From Azospirillaceae bacterium (GTDB lineage: Bacteria > Pseudomonadota > Alphaproteobacteria > Azospirillales > Azospirillaceae): a DNA stretch of 64,000 bases. The translations under genes and the position numbers were made by a program. The DNA is taken from contig JANQJV010000029.1 of the NCBI GenBank assembly GCA_028281465.1, positions 1 to 64,000 of the forward strand. The letters are read 5' to 3'. Below the pieces are notes generated by a model. The model did no database searches and was not told where the DNA came from. It saw only the letters and a list, made by a program, of their open reading frames with translations. Each line of letters starts with the position of its first letter. Position 1 is the stretch's first letter. This document shows positions 17,443 through 26,105 of the stretch, piece after piece.

Positions 17443-18516
17443 ATGTTTCGCATTTTCAAAGCTGTCGGGGCTGTTCTGTGGTTGGCCGTAATCGTTGTCG
17501 TTCTGGCCTATTTCGGCCGCTCGCTGATCGATTTCGGTGTCCTGCCGGTCCAGCTCGGTCACCCGAGCACGCGGCACATGCCGATCGTACCGTCCGTCTC
17601 GTGGAGCGCCATCAACGAAGACATCCGCACGGCGGTCCAAGAGTCACGCAAAGAAGCGATGGCAATGGCGGAACGCCGGCTGGCGGAATGGCACGAAACG
17701 CTCATGCACCGCGTGGATAGCGATTTTCTAGAATGGTACTTCAATTATTTTAATCAACAACTTATCGGCCTCAGCTATGCTTACCATACGGTGCATTCTT
17801 ATGTGGTCGGCAGTGCACGATCGCCCAGTGAACAGGTGATCGAAACCATTCAGACCCAATTCACCAATCGGGTGCTGCGACCGGAGATCGCCCAGCTCGA
17901 ACTGGAGGCGATGACCCGCGATGTGGTGGAGGCGTTCATCCTCACGCTGCATCGGCGGCTCGACGAGATTCCCAGCAAATATGCCATGCAGCGCGAAGAT
18001 TGGGATCGGCATCTCGAATCCATCGCGTTGATCGCCTCCACGGTGGAAGGCGCCCGCACGGTGCCCGTGACCCTGAAGGCGTTAACAACGGGCGTGACGG
18101 TGGCCAGCGGCGCCATGGTGGCAAAGGCGTTCGGCCCGATGATCAAGTCCGCCGCCAGCAAGGTGGTGACGGTCCTGACCACCAAAGCCATCGGAACGGC
18201 AGCAGCGGCCACCACGGCAGCGGCGGCTACGACCGCGGCGGCAGCCACAGCCACATCCGCGGGGACCAAGGCGGCGGCAGGAACCGTGGCCTCGGGTTTG
18301 CTGGGACCGATCATGGCCGCCGGCATCCTGGGCTGGGATTTGTACGACCATGCCAAGACAGTCGAAGAAAACCGCCCGATCATGCGGACCAATATCAATG
18401 ATTACCTGATCCATTTCGGGCGGGCCATGCTCGAAAACGACGGCTCCATTGGCAGCGTCGTTCATGACATCGAAGTGGCGATCTTCCGCGGTCTGGCCCG
18501 CGCCGAAGGTCTCTAG
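17443..18516 (+). CDS. uncharacterised membrane protein, X-like
   Basis: 357 residues from ATG 17443 (MFRIFKAVG). One membrane helix at residues 5-25 (VLWLAVIVVVLAYFG), a helical region with DFLEWYFNYFNQQLIGLSY near 95 and QTQFTNRVLRPEIAQLEL near 140, then a long Ala/Thr-rich stretch (235-285), a second hydrophobic segment (GLLGPIMAAGILGW) and a charged tail. Layout and some local patterns resemble protein X of the V-ATPase operon (FADWVF; QITDTFNEIALQP). The Ala/Thr-rich part contains near-repeats of TAAAATTAAAAT. The gene stands alone; function unknown. Confidence 0.75.
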   Translation: MFRIFKAVGAVLWLAVIVVVLAYFGRSLIDFGVLPVQLGHPSTRHMPIVPSVSWSAINEDIRTAVQESRKEAMAMAERRLAEWHETLMHRVDSDFLEWYFNYFNQQLIGLSYAYHTVHSYVVGSARSPSEQVIETIQTQFTNRVLRPEIAQLELEAMTRDVVEAFILTLHRRLDEIPSKYAMQREDWDRHLESIALIASTVEGARTVPVTLKALTTGVTVASGAMVAKAFGPMIKSAASKVVTVLTTKAIGTAAAATTAAAATTAAAATATSAGTKAAAGTVASGLLGPIMAAGILGWDLYDHAKTVEENRPIMRTNINDYLIHFGRAMLENDGSIGSVVHDIEVAIFRGLARAEGL

Positions 18517-18540
18517 GGCTGCGACCGCCGCGGACGCACA

Positions 18541-18576
18541 CCGGTTGCACCACCAGGCCCGGTTGCACCACCAGGC
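18541..18576. repeat. perfect 18-bp tandem duplication
   Basis: CCGGTTGCACCACCAGGC occurs twice without a gap, 25 bp after the stop of the X-like membrane protein. Confidence 0.9.
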
Positions 18577-18694
18577 AGTGTGCGCTAACGGATCGGCCTT
18601 GAGCCAAGCCGACACCAATGGGCCGCATCAGACGGGCCGGGCCGCAAAGCGCACGCCCCCCTCTGCAACCGGCCCACCCCACCGGGAGGACCCC

Positions 18695-19861
18695 ATGCGC
18701 CGTGTCTCGACCGTTCTGGCCGCCGCAATTCTGGCCGTGTCCAGCACTGCCGCTGCCGATCCGCTGAAGATCGGCATGATCACAACCTTGTCCGGCCCCG
18801 GAGCCGGTCTCGGCATTGACATCCGAGACGGCTTCCAACTGGCGCTCGACCGTCTCGGTGGGATGCTTGGCGGCGTCGTGACCCAGGTTGTGGAAGGCGA
18901 CGATCAACGCAAACCCGATATCGCCGTGCAGTTGGCTCGACGCATGATCGCACGCGATGGCGTCCACATCGTCACCGGCATCGTCTGGTCCAATCTGGCA
19001 CTGGCGGTCATGCCCACGGTGGTGCGTGGGGACGTTTTCTTCATCAGCGCCAACGCTGGCCCATCGGCGCTGGCCGGCGCGCAGTGCAACCCGTATTTCT
19101 TCAACGTCGCCTGGCAGAACGACAACAACCACGAAGCCATGGGCCAGGTCGTCCAAGACCGCGGTTTCGACAACGCCTATCTAATGGCCCCCAATTATCC
19201 CGCCGGCAGGGACGCGCTGGCTGGCTTCAAGCGCTTCTACACCGGCGGGATCGCCGGGGAGGTCTACACGCCGCTGGGCCAGCTCGACTATGCCGCGGAA
19301 CTGGCGCAGCTACGCGCGGCGGCGCCGGATGCCGTGTTCGTGTTCTACCCGGGCGGTATGGGCATCAATTTCGTGAAGCAGTACGAGCAAGCCGGGCTGA
19401 AGGCCGCGATCCCGCTGTTCGGTCCGGCCTTTTCTTTCAGCCAGGATATTCTCGCAGCCGTGGGGGACGCGGCTCTCGGCGTCAACAACACGGCACAGTG
19501 GAGCCCGGACTTGGAGACGCCGGAAAACCAAGCCTTCGTCGCGGCGTTCCAGACGACATATGGTCGGATTCCGTCGCTGTATGCCTCGCAAGGCTACGAC
19601 GCCGCCCTGCTGATCGACAGTGCCGTTCGGGCCGCCGGTGACAGGTTTGACGACGACACGATCCTGCGTGCCACTTTGCGCGAGGCCGCCTTCGACTCCG
19701 TCCGCGGTGCCTTCCGCTTCAACACCAACCACTACCCGATCCAGGATTTCTACCTGCGCGAAGTGGTGAAGAACGACGCGGGTGTCTTAACCAACCGTGT
19801 CGTCCGCAAGGTGTTTGACCAACACGGCGATGCCTATGCCGACACCTGTGGCATGCCCTGA
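18695..19861 (+). CDS. branched-chain amino acid-type ABC transporter substrate-binding protein
   Basis: 388 residues with a signal peptide (MRRVSTVLAAAILAVSSTAA, cut before ADPLKIG). The type I periplasmic-binding fold of the LivJ family is shown by KIGMITTLSGPGAGLGIDIR, GIVWSNLALAV and GYDAALLIDSAV. The start follows a strong ribosome site (GGGAGGA, 18684-18690). The ligand cannot be read from sequence; this family also binds aromatic acids and amides. It is followed by a LivH permease gene, but LivM and both ATPases are not seen. Confidence 0.92.
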   Translation: MRRVSTVLAAAILAVSSTAAADPLKIGMITTLSGPGAGLGIDIRDGFQLALDRLGGMLGGVVTQVVEGDDQRKPDIAVQLARRMIARDGVHIVTGIVWSNLALAVMPTVVRGDVFFISANAGPSALAGAQCNPYFFNVAWQNDNNHEAMGQVVQDRGFDNAYLMAPNYPAGRDALAGFKRFYTGGIAGEVYTPLGQLDYAAELAQLRAAAPDAVFVFYPGGMGINFVKQYEQAGLKAAIPLFGPAFSFSQDILAAVGDAALGVNNTAQWSPDLETPENQAFVAAFQTTYGRIPSLYASQGYDAALLIDSAVRAAGDRFDDDTILRATLREAAFDSVRGAFRFNTNHYPIQDFYLREVVKNDAGVLTNRVVRKVFDQHGDAYADTCGMP

Positions 19862-19929
19862 GCCGCCCACCTCGCAGCGGGAGCGATGGACGTTTTGCGG
19901 CGTAGCGATGGGAGCAGAGCGACCGAGCC

Positions 19930-20853
19930 ATGGCGATCGATCCGTCCCTTGCCATCGAGCAGACCCTGAACGGTCTCCAGCTCGGCGTCATGCTGTTTCT
20001 GATTGCCGCCGGACTCACGTTGGTTTTCGGCATCATGGACCTGATCAATCTGGCCCATGGCTCGTTCTATATGTTCGGGGCGTATCTGACCGCCACCTTT
20101 GTCGGGATGTTCGACCATTTCGGTCTGGCCGTTCTGGGTGCGGTGGCGTGCGCCGCGGCCTTGGGCATCGCGATCGAACTGGTGGCCATGCGCACCCTAT
20201 ACCAGCGTGACCACCTGGATCAGGTCTTGGCCACCTTTGGACTGACCCTGCTCGCCAACGAAGCGGTTAAGATGACTTGGGGGCCGGTACCGATTTTCCT
20301 GAATCCACCTGCGGCGCTCGACCAGACGGTCACCGTGTTCGGCATCGCCTACCCGGCCTTCCGCCTCGCCATCATTGCCGTCGGCCTGGCGGTGGGCCTA
20401 TTCCTGTGGTGGCTGATCCGGCAAACCCGCCTGGGCATGCTGATCCGCGCCGGAGCGACCAACCGCACCATGGTGCTCGCCCTCGGCGTCGACATTCGGC
20501 GCATCTTCACCACTGTCTTCGCCATCGGCGCGGCTTTGGCCGCCTTGGCCGGGGCCATGGCCGGCCCGATCCTGGCTGTGCAAGTGGGCATGGGGGAGGA
20601 GATCCTGATCCTGGCCTTCGTGGTCGTCGTCATCGGCGGAATCGGTTCGGTGCGCGGTGCCCTGGTCGGAGCCCTGCTGGTGGGCCTGGTGGACACCCTG
20701 GGCCGAATCCTGCTGCCGTCCGCATTGGCCGCCCTGTTCGATCCGGCCACAGCGGCCGGGACCGCCGGTGCGCTTGCCTCCATGTCCATCTACATGCTCA
20801 TGGCCGTGGTTCTGGCACTCCGGCCACAAGGCCTGTTCCCGACCAGCCGTTGA
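19930..20853 (+). CDS. LivH-family ABC transporter permease
   Basis: 307 residues with about eight membrane helices. The LivH core GLTLVFGIMDLINLAHGSFY appears at residues 29-48, and the ATPase-contact region RAGATNRTMVLALGVDIRR near 180. It lies 68 nt after the binding protein gene. The cognate LivM permease and LivG/LivF ATPases are absent, and the next gene is a MetX-like hydrolase. The transporter must borrow components or these genes lie elsewhere. Confidence 0.92.
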   Translation: MAIDPSLAIEQTLNGLQLGVMLFLIAAGLTLVFGIMDLINLAHGSFYMFGAYLTATFVGMFDHFGLAVLGAVACAAALGIAIELVAMRTLYQRDHLDQVLATFGLTLLANEAVKMTWGPVPIFLNPPAALDQTVTVFGIAYPAFRLAIIAVGLAVGLFLWWLIRQTRLGMLIRAGATNRTMVLALGVDIRRIFTTVFAIGAALAALAGAMAGPILAVQVGMGEEILILAFVVVVIGGIGSVRGALVGALLVGLVDTLGRILLPSALAALFDPATAAGTAGALASMSIYMLMAVVLALRPQGLFPTSR

Positions 20854-20974
20854 CGTCGTCAGGACGCGGGCGGCCCCTGTGCCCATCCGCATGGCGGCGT
20901 GTCTCGGCTTTGTGCGACGGCGGATCGTCCCAACGACCTTCAGCCCAATAACATTCAGAAGGAGAAGCATCGCC

Positions 20975-22183
20975 ATGGCAATCGACAAGGCCGGCCATCG
21001 GGCCGGCATCCTGCTGGCCATCGCCGCCGTGCTGGCGACCACCGTCGGCTCGCGTTCCGAGGCTTACGACGGGCTGGTGGAAAAGAAGGTCTTCTCCATG
21101 CCGGCCTACTCGACGGTCGGCGGTGAGACCATCAAGAACGTCCAGATCGGCTGGGAGAGCTACGGCCAGCTCAATGAGGCGAAGGACAACGCCATCCTCA
21201 TCACCCATTTCTTTTCCGGAACATCCCATGCGGCCGGCCGGTACAGGGCCGATGATGCCCGCCCTGGCTATTGGGACGCCATCATCGGCGCCGACAAACC
21301 GATCGACACCGACCGGTTCTTCGTCCTCAGCTCAGACACGTTGGTCAACCTGAATGTGCACGCCCCGATGGTGACCACGACCGGGCCGGCCAGCATCGAT
21401 CCGACCACCGGCGAACCCTATGGGCTGGATTTCCCCATCGTCGGCATCCGTGACTTCGTCAATGTGCAGAAAGCGCTGCTGGAGAGCCTGGGCATCGACC
21501 GCCTGCATGCCGTTGTCGGCGCTTCCATGGGCGCCCTGCAGGCGATCGAATGGGGAGCCGGATATCCGGACATGGTCGACCGAGTCGTCGCTGTGATTGG
21601 TGGGGCCGAGGCGGACGCGTTCCTGATCGGCTGGCTGAACCTTTGGGCAGCCCCCATTCGGCTCGACCCGAACTGGAACGGAGGGGATTACTATGACGGG
21701 CCGGCCCCGACCGCTGGCCTGACCGAAGCACTCAAACTGGTGACGCTGCAGGCGCGCGCCTGGCCCTGGGCGGTCGACACTTTCGGCCGCACCTGGGCCG
21801 TGGAAGACCGCAATCCGGCCGCCTCCTTCGACAACTATTATGAGGTGGAAGCTTGGCTGACGGCGGCGGCCTCGGCCCGAGCCGCCGTGTCCGACGCCAA
21901 CCACTTCCTCTACCTGGTCAAAGCCAACCAGACCTTCATCGCCAATGGCGGCCCCACCTTGGCGGATGGCCTGAGGGGCATGACCATGCCGGTGCTGCTG
22001 CTACCGGCCGTGGGTGACCTCATTTTCTTCCCGGAACTGGCCACGGCGCCGATGGCCGAGATGCTCGAGGCCCAAGGCACGGCCGTCACGGTTGCCGATG
22101 TCGACGGACCGCTCGGTCACCTCAATGGCATTGCGTTCACAGGCGCCCACGGCGACCTGATCCGAAGATTCCTGACGGAATGA
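20975..22183 (+). CDS. secreted MetX-like alpha/beta hydrolase
   Basis: 402 residues in the homoserine O-acetyltransferase-like (MetX) alpha/beta hydrolase family. Nucleophile elbow GASMGALQ near residue 185, catalytic Asp in AVGDLIFFPE and His in PLGHLNGI are all visible. Unlike cytosolic MetX, it begins with an apparent signal peptide (AGILLAIAAVLATTVGSRSEA, residues about 9-29). A strong ribosome site (AGAAGGAGAAG) precedes 20975. Its place behind a binding protein and permease suggests it acts on the imported compound in the periplasm. It is unlikely to be the methionine-pathway enzyme. Confidence 0.85.
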   Translation: MAIDKAGHRAGILLAIAAVLATTVGSRSEAYDGLVEKKVFSMPAYSTVGGETIKNVQIGWESYGQLNEAKDNAILITHFFSGTSHAAGRYRADDARPGYWDAIIGADKPIDTDRFFVLSSDTLVNLNVHAPMVTTTGPASIDPTTGEPYGLDFPIVGIRDFVNVQKALLESLGIDRLHAVVGASMGALQAIEWGAGYPDMVDRVVAVIGGAEADAFLIGWLNLWAAPIRLDPNWNGGDYYDGPAPTAGLTEALKLVTLQARAWPWAVDTFGRTWAVEDRNPAASFDNYYEVEAWLTAAASARAAVSDANHFLYLVKANQTFIANGGPTLADGLRGMTMPVLLLPAVGDLIFFPELATAPMAEMLEAQGTAVTVADVDGPLGHLNGIAFTGAHGDLIRRFLTE

Positions 22184-22366
22184 CCACCGCTGACGAACGA
22201 ACTGTGGGGCCCCGGTTGTGCCGACAGACTATCTGTTCTGGGAAAGCTGAAGACTACCGCCCCTCGCCTTTTTGGGGGACAGGGGTTCGGGAAAGGCTGT
22301 TTGGACCTGACCTGTCCCCGGCATCGCGCGAGCGGCCCCACTGTTACGCGGGGCTGCTCCGCGGCC

Positions 22367-22389
22367 ACCCTCTCCCAGAGGGAGAGGGT
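22367..22389. terminator. perfect 10-bp hairpin between convergent genes
   Basis: ACCCTCTCCC pairs with GGGAGAGGGT around AGA, followed by CAAAATA. It lies between the convergent hydrolase and methyltransferase genes. The CCCTCTCCC type is a common dispersed genomic repeat; here it may act as a bidirectional terminator. Confidence 0.5.
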
Positions 22390-22455
22390 CAAAATACACG
22401 TCTTGCACAATGGCCACGATAAAGCTCACGGCCGGTGCAATCCGGTGCTGCCGGA

Positions 22456-23310
22456 TCAAGCCGCCGGCTTGCGGAAATGCAGAATGCCCCAGGCGAGATG
22501 ACCCTCGCCGGCGGCCTCGACCCAGTTGGCCAACCCGGTGAGCATGCGGTCGACATAGGCCGTCGAGGCGATGGCAATCATTTCGTCGTAGCGCGCACTC
22601 AACATCCGGCGCACCGCCTCATAGTGCCGTCCCAAATTCGGTGTCAGATCTTCGATCCCAATGAGTTCGAAACCGATCGCCACGGCGGCTTCCCGATAGA
22701 ACCGGAACGACCCCAGCGAGGACAAGTGCAGGCGGTCGTATACCGGTTGCAACACACCGGGCGGGCACTCGTCGGCTTGCATCGGGTCGGTGAAGACGAA
22801 CTCGCCGCCCGGACGCAGCACACGGTGAACCTCGCGCAGAACCCGCAGCCGGTCGCCGCTGTGCAAGATGGCATCTTCGGACCAGACCACGTCATACGAC
22901 TGATCCGACGCCGGAATGTCCTCGAACGATCCGTGGATGACGGAGATGTGACGGGCCAACCCTTGTTCCAGGTTCTGCCGCCGATTGGTTTCGTTCTGGA
23001 CGTCGCTGAGGTTGAGACAATCGACTTGGCAGCCTTTGGCCGCGACCAACTGGCGCGCCGCCCCGCCATACCCGGCACCGATATCGAGCACACGCGTGTT
23101 CGCCGACAGCCCGGTCAGCCGCGCCATCATGCGCGACACAGTCCGCCGGCTGGCTTCGGCAATCGGCTCATCTGCCGTGTCGTAGAGACCGACATGAATA
23201 TCCTCGCCGCCCCAGATTTGGCTGTAGAACCGGTCGGCATCGTGACTGTCGTAATAGGTCTCGGCGACTTTGACCGCTTCGTCGGCGCGTCTACGGATAT
23301 CAAGGCTCAT
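22456..23310 (-). CDS. sarcosine/dimethylglycine N-methyltransferase
   Basis: 284 residues. The N-terminal signature YYDSHDADRFYSQIWGGEDI, followed by HVGLY, is characteristic of sarcosine/dimethylglycine methyltransferases. The SAM-binding motif DIGAGYGGAAR is near residue 70. It would carry out the last methylations of glycine to betaine, giving a compatible solute. The start at 23310 overlaps the upstream glycine/sarcosine methyltransferase by 11 nt, so both steps are encoded in one unit. Confidence 0.92.
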   Translation of the reverse strand: MSLDIRRRADEAVKVAETYYDSHDADRFYSQIWGGEDIHVGLYDTADEPIAEASRRTVSRMMARLTGLSANTRVLDIGAGYGGAARQLVAAKGCQVDCLNLSDVQNETNRRQNLEQGLARHISVIHGSFEDIPASDQSYDVVWSEDAILHSGDRLRVLREVHRVLRPGGEFVFTDPMQADECPPGVLQPVYDRLHLSSLGSFRFYREAAVAIGFELIGIEDLTPNLGRHYEAVRRMLSARYDEMIAIASTAYVDRMLTGLANWVEAAGEGHLAWGILHFRKPAA

Positions 23311-24124
23311 AGGTCTTCTCCGCCACATGGATGAAGAAATCGGGGTCGGCCTCCTGATAAGTCTCCTTGAAGTCACCGTAAGATGTGACTTTCTGGAAGC
23401 CGGCCTCGGTGATGAGCCGACGCACGTAGTTTTTGCGCAGCGGAAACATGTTCAACGTATACCGGCTGCGATCCGGAAATTCGTAGACGAAGCGTGCCAA
23501 ACCGTCGTCCAGATGTTCCGGATAAGCACTGACACGGTCGCCACAGTAGTAGTACTTGTGCTGGCTGGAAAAACCATGGTCGAGCATGGCGTCATAATTG
23601 CGCTGATCGAGAATCAAGACACCGTCGATCTTGAGCGCCGCATAGAATTCGGCCAGCGCCCGGCGGCGGTCACGCTCGTCGAACAGATGGGTGAAGGAGT
23701 TGCCCAGGCAGATGATGGCGTCGTATTTGCCCTGGATATCCCGATTGAGCCAACGCCAGTCGGCGAAGACGGTTCGCAGGATGATACCCTGGGCATTGGC
23801 GTTTTCGAACGCCTTGGTCAGCATGGTCGGACTACCGTCGGCGCTGGTGACGTCGAAACCGGCCTTGATTAGCTGAACCGAATGGAATCCCGTGCCGGTG
23901 GCAACGTCGAGGATTCGGTGTTTGCCGCGGGCCCGCAAGACCTCGATGAAGAAACGCCCCTCACTTTCGGCGCGCGCCCTCCAGTCGATCAGCTCATCCC
24001 ATTTTTCAACGAAATTCTGAACGTATTCGGCTTGATAGTGATCCGATTGGCGCACGGCGGTCGGGTCGTCGCCATAGTCTTGCCGGTCCCGTTGCAACAG
24101 TTTGGCGACAGCGGTTGTGGACAT
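23300..24124 (-). CDS. glycine/sarcosine N-methyltransferase
   Basis: 274 residues. The stretch DHYQAEYVQNFVEKWDELID, then RARAESEGRFF, is diagnostic of glycine/sarcosine methyltransferases of halophiles. The SAM motif DVATGTGFHSVQL is near residue 78. It makes sarcosine and dimethylglycine from glycine, feeding the next gene to form betaine. The start at 24124 has a purine-rich GGAAGAGGGG about 10 nt upstream. The pair implies de novo betaine synthesis, an osmoadaptation trait. Confidence 0.93.
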   Translation of the reverse strand: MSTTAVAKLLQRDRQDYGDDPTAVRQSDHYQAEYVQNFVEKWDELIDWRARAESEGRFFIEVLRARGKHRILDVATGTGFHSVQLIKAGFDVTSADGSPTMLTKAFENANAQGIILRTVFADWRWLNRDIQGKYDAIICLGNSFTHLFDERDRRRALAEFYAALKIDGVLILDQRNYDAMLDHGFSSQHKYYYCGDRVSAYPEHLDDGLARFVYEFPDRSRYTLNMFPLRKNYVRRLITEAGFQKVTSYGDFKETYQEADPDFFIHVAEKTYEP

Positions 24125-24784
24125 GGCCTCTAGCCCCTCTTCCAGGTTAATCGGCGGGACCGACGAGCGGCGCGGACCACCCTGACGGCGCAGAGATGCA
24201 CCCGCGCAGCGTCGGTGCGTGTGGGCAAGTCGCATCAGTGTGCCGAACCAACGGACAATAAATCTGCTGATCCGACAGAAGACCTGCCGAATGCCTTACA
24301 AACGTCTTCAGAAAACGCTCGACGGCAAGGACCATACACAGAGTGTCGAAGAATATCCACAGAAATCTGTTGTCTTTGTGAAACTAAAAGAAACCATTTT
24401 CTTGATTATAGCCGAATGAATTTTTTGAGGAATTTTTTCCGAACCTGGCCTTCGGTCAAGATATCATGATCACGAATTCAGTTTCTTTATTCCTGACCTC
24501 AGGCCGGGATGGCTTCTATTTCCAACAACCACTTGGACTCGGAGGTGCGCACGATGACCACGGCCAATACCGGGCGATGGTCACCAAGAAACGCGCACCG
24601 GTTGCGGTTGCTCGCTGGCACCTGATCGCGGCACGACAGAGCCCGAGGCGGTCGCACGGATCAGAGGGTGGAAACCAACGCCAACATCCGGACAGCGGAG
24701 TCGCCGCATCGGCCGCCGCGGAGAGGCACCCCAGAATCCGTCCGTCCCGCTCCCCAACGGCCCGAAATGGATCGTTCTCACGGG
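24125..24784. other. intergenic region with a RidA-like relic
   Basis: 660 bp. 24330-24470 is AT-rich. A short frame at 24219-24419 gives a Lys-rich peptide that I cannot assign and do not call. 24499-24605 on the minus strand carries the tail of a Rid-family protein. The promoter of the betaine genes should lie in the first 200 bp, but no clear boxes were found. Confidence 0.55.
24499..24605 (-). pseudogene. Rid/YjgF family C-terminal relic
   Basis: The minus-strand frame ends FLGDHRPVLAVVIVRTSESK then WLLEIEAIPA and a stop. The pattern GDHRPV...VV.V......LLEIEAIA is the C-terminal strand of Rid (enamine/imine deaminase) proteins. No N-terminal half is seen upstream in any frame, so this looks like the remnant of a deleted gene. 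Similarity was judged by eye. Confidence 0.5.
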
Positions 24785-25999
24785 TTAGTCGGTTCCTGCA
24801 TCGAGCCGGGCCGGGATCGTCATGGTCACCGCCGTGCCCAAGCCCGGGGCGCCGGAGATTCCAATTCGACCACGGAACGGTCCAGTCACCGTATTGAATA
24901 CGACGGTCAGACCGAGACCTTTGTGGCCGCGTCCGCGTGCCGTCGTGAAGAAGGCATCGAATGCCCGCCCGGCCACATCGGCCGAAATGCCAGCCCCGAA
25001 ATCGCGCACGGTGACCGTGAAAGCGGGATCGCCATCGTCCAGACGCGCTTCAGACACCGTTATCTCGATGAGACCCTCCACGCCCTCGGCATATCCGTGG
25101 GCCTCCACGTTCTGGAACAGATGATGCAACACGCGGGCGAGCAGTAGACGATAGCCGTTCCAGATCGGCCCCGATGCCGGGTTGGGCACCTTGAACGTCA
25201 AGCTCGTCTTTGCCGGCCGGGCCCGGAACATCGCCACCGAATCGCCGATCGCCTCGGCCAGATTGATCGGTTGCACGTCTTCAGCGTGGTGGCTGGCGGC
25301 CAGGTCGCAGAACATCTGGACCAGTGCCACCACTCGTCGCAGCCCCGAGGCGAGCAGGGTCACCGGTTCGCGCAGGTGCCGGGGATCGAGACCGGCCGCC
25401 GGATCGCCCAGATCGGCTTCGGTCAGACGGTCTTCGATGAGGCTGATACAGGTGGTGCAGACCCCAATCGGGCTGTTCAACTCGTGGGCGATGCCGGTCA
25501 CCATCTGGGTGATGGCGTGCTGACGTGCCGTCTCCAAAGCTGCCGCACGCAATTGGCTGTCGTGTTCCTCGCGGACCAGACGCTGCGTGGTCTCTCGAAT
25601 GCGACCGCTGAGTTCGGACAACAGGTTGGACAAAAGCGGCGGCGACTTGGCGATGAAGCCCAGAAACTGGTCGCGCGGCATCAGGAACAGGTCGCTCGGG
25701 CAATCCGTCACCACGCTGGCCGAGCGTCGGTCGCCATCGATCAGGGCCATTTCGCCGAAGTAGTTGCCAGGGCCAAACCGGGCGACCCGGCTCTCGTGCC
25801 CGCGGTCGTCGTGTCGGAGCACGGTGACCCCACCGCTCAGAAGCACATAGAGGGATTCACCGAGATCACCCTGGCGGAAGATGACCGTGTCCGCGGGCAC
25901 AGCGAGTCGCCGGCCCAAAGCCACCACACTCTCCAGTTCATGCCTTGCTAAGGGCTGGAACAGCCCGATGCCGGCCAGGATGTCAATCAGATCGGTCAT
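24785..25999 (-). CDS. histidine kinase with N-terminal cyclic-nucleotide-binding domain
   Basis: 404 residues. Residues 1-125 form a cNMP-binding (Crp-type) domain with GNYFGEMALIDGDRRSASV. A coiled helix leads to the H-box TGIAHELNSPIGV (His near residue 172). Residues 270-400 are the HATPase domain (HHLFQNVEAH, DFGAGI, GHKGLGLTVV). There are no membrane helices, so it is cytoplasmic and may sense a cyclic nucleotide or simply use the fold. No response regulator gene is adjacent, so its partner is unknown. Confidence 0.9.
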   Translation of the reverse strand: MTDLIDILAGIGLFQPLARHELESVVALGRRLAVPADTVIFRQGDLGESLYVLLSGGVTVLRHDDRGHESRVARFGPGNYFGEMALIDGDRRSASVVTDCPSDLFLMPRDQFLGFIAKSPPLLSNLLSELSGRIRETTQRLVREEHDSQLRAAALETARQHAITQMVTGIAHELNSPIGVCTTCISLIEDRLTEADLGDPAAGLDPRHLREPVTLLASGLRRVVALVQMFCDLAASHHAEDVQPINLAEAIGDSVAMFRARPAKTSLTFKVPNPASGPIWNGYRLLLARVLHHLFQNVEAHGYAEGVEGLIEITVSEARLDDGDPAFTVTVRDFGAGISADVAGRAFDAFFTTARGRGHKGLGLTVVFNTVTGPFRGRIGISGAPGLGTAVTMTIPARLDAGTD

Positions 26000-26105
26000 T
26001 GCACCCGTCGTCGCGGCCCCCCCGCGGCATGGCTGCGCGGGCCGGTGTCATCCGCGCGACGATCGTAACACACTATCTTGTGTGGCTCGCGGCTCTGCTG
26101 CGCCG

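Noticed and set aside
22117-22410. Minus-strand frame containing LTLSLWERVA
   Set aside because: This is a typical false peptide from a dispersed CCCTCTCCC-type repeat, not a gene.
24219-24419. Short Lys-rich frame in the AT-rich part of the betaine upstream region
   Set aside because: No ribosome site or recognisable family; the open frame may be chance in AT-rich DNA.
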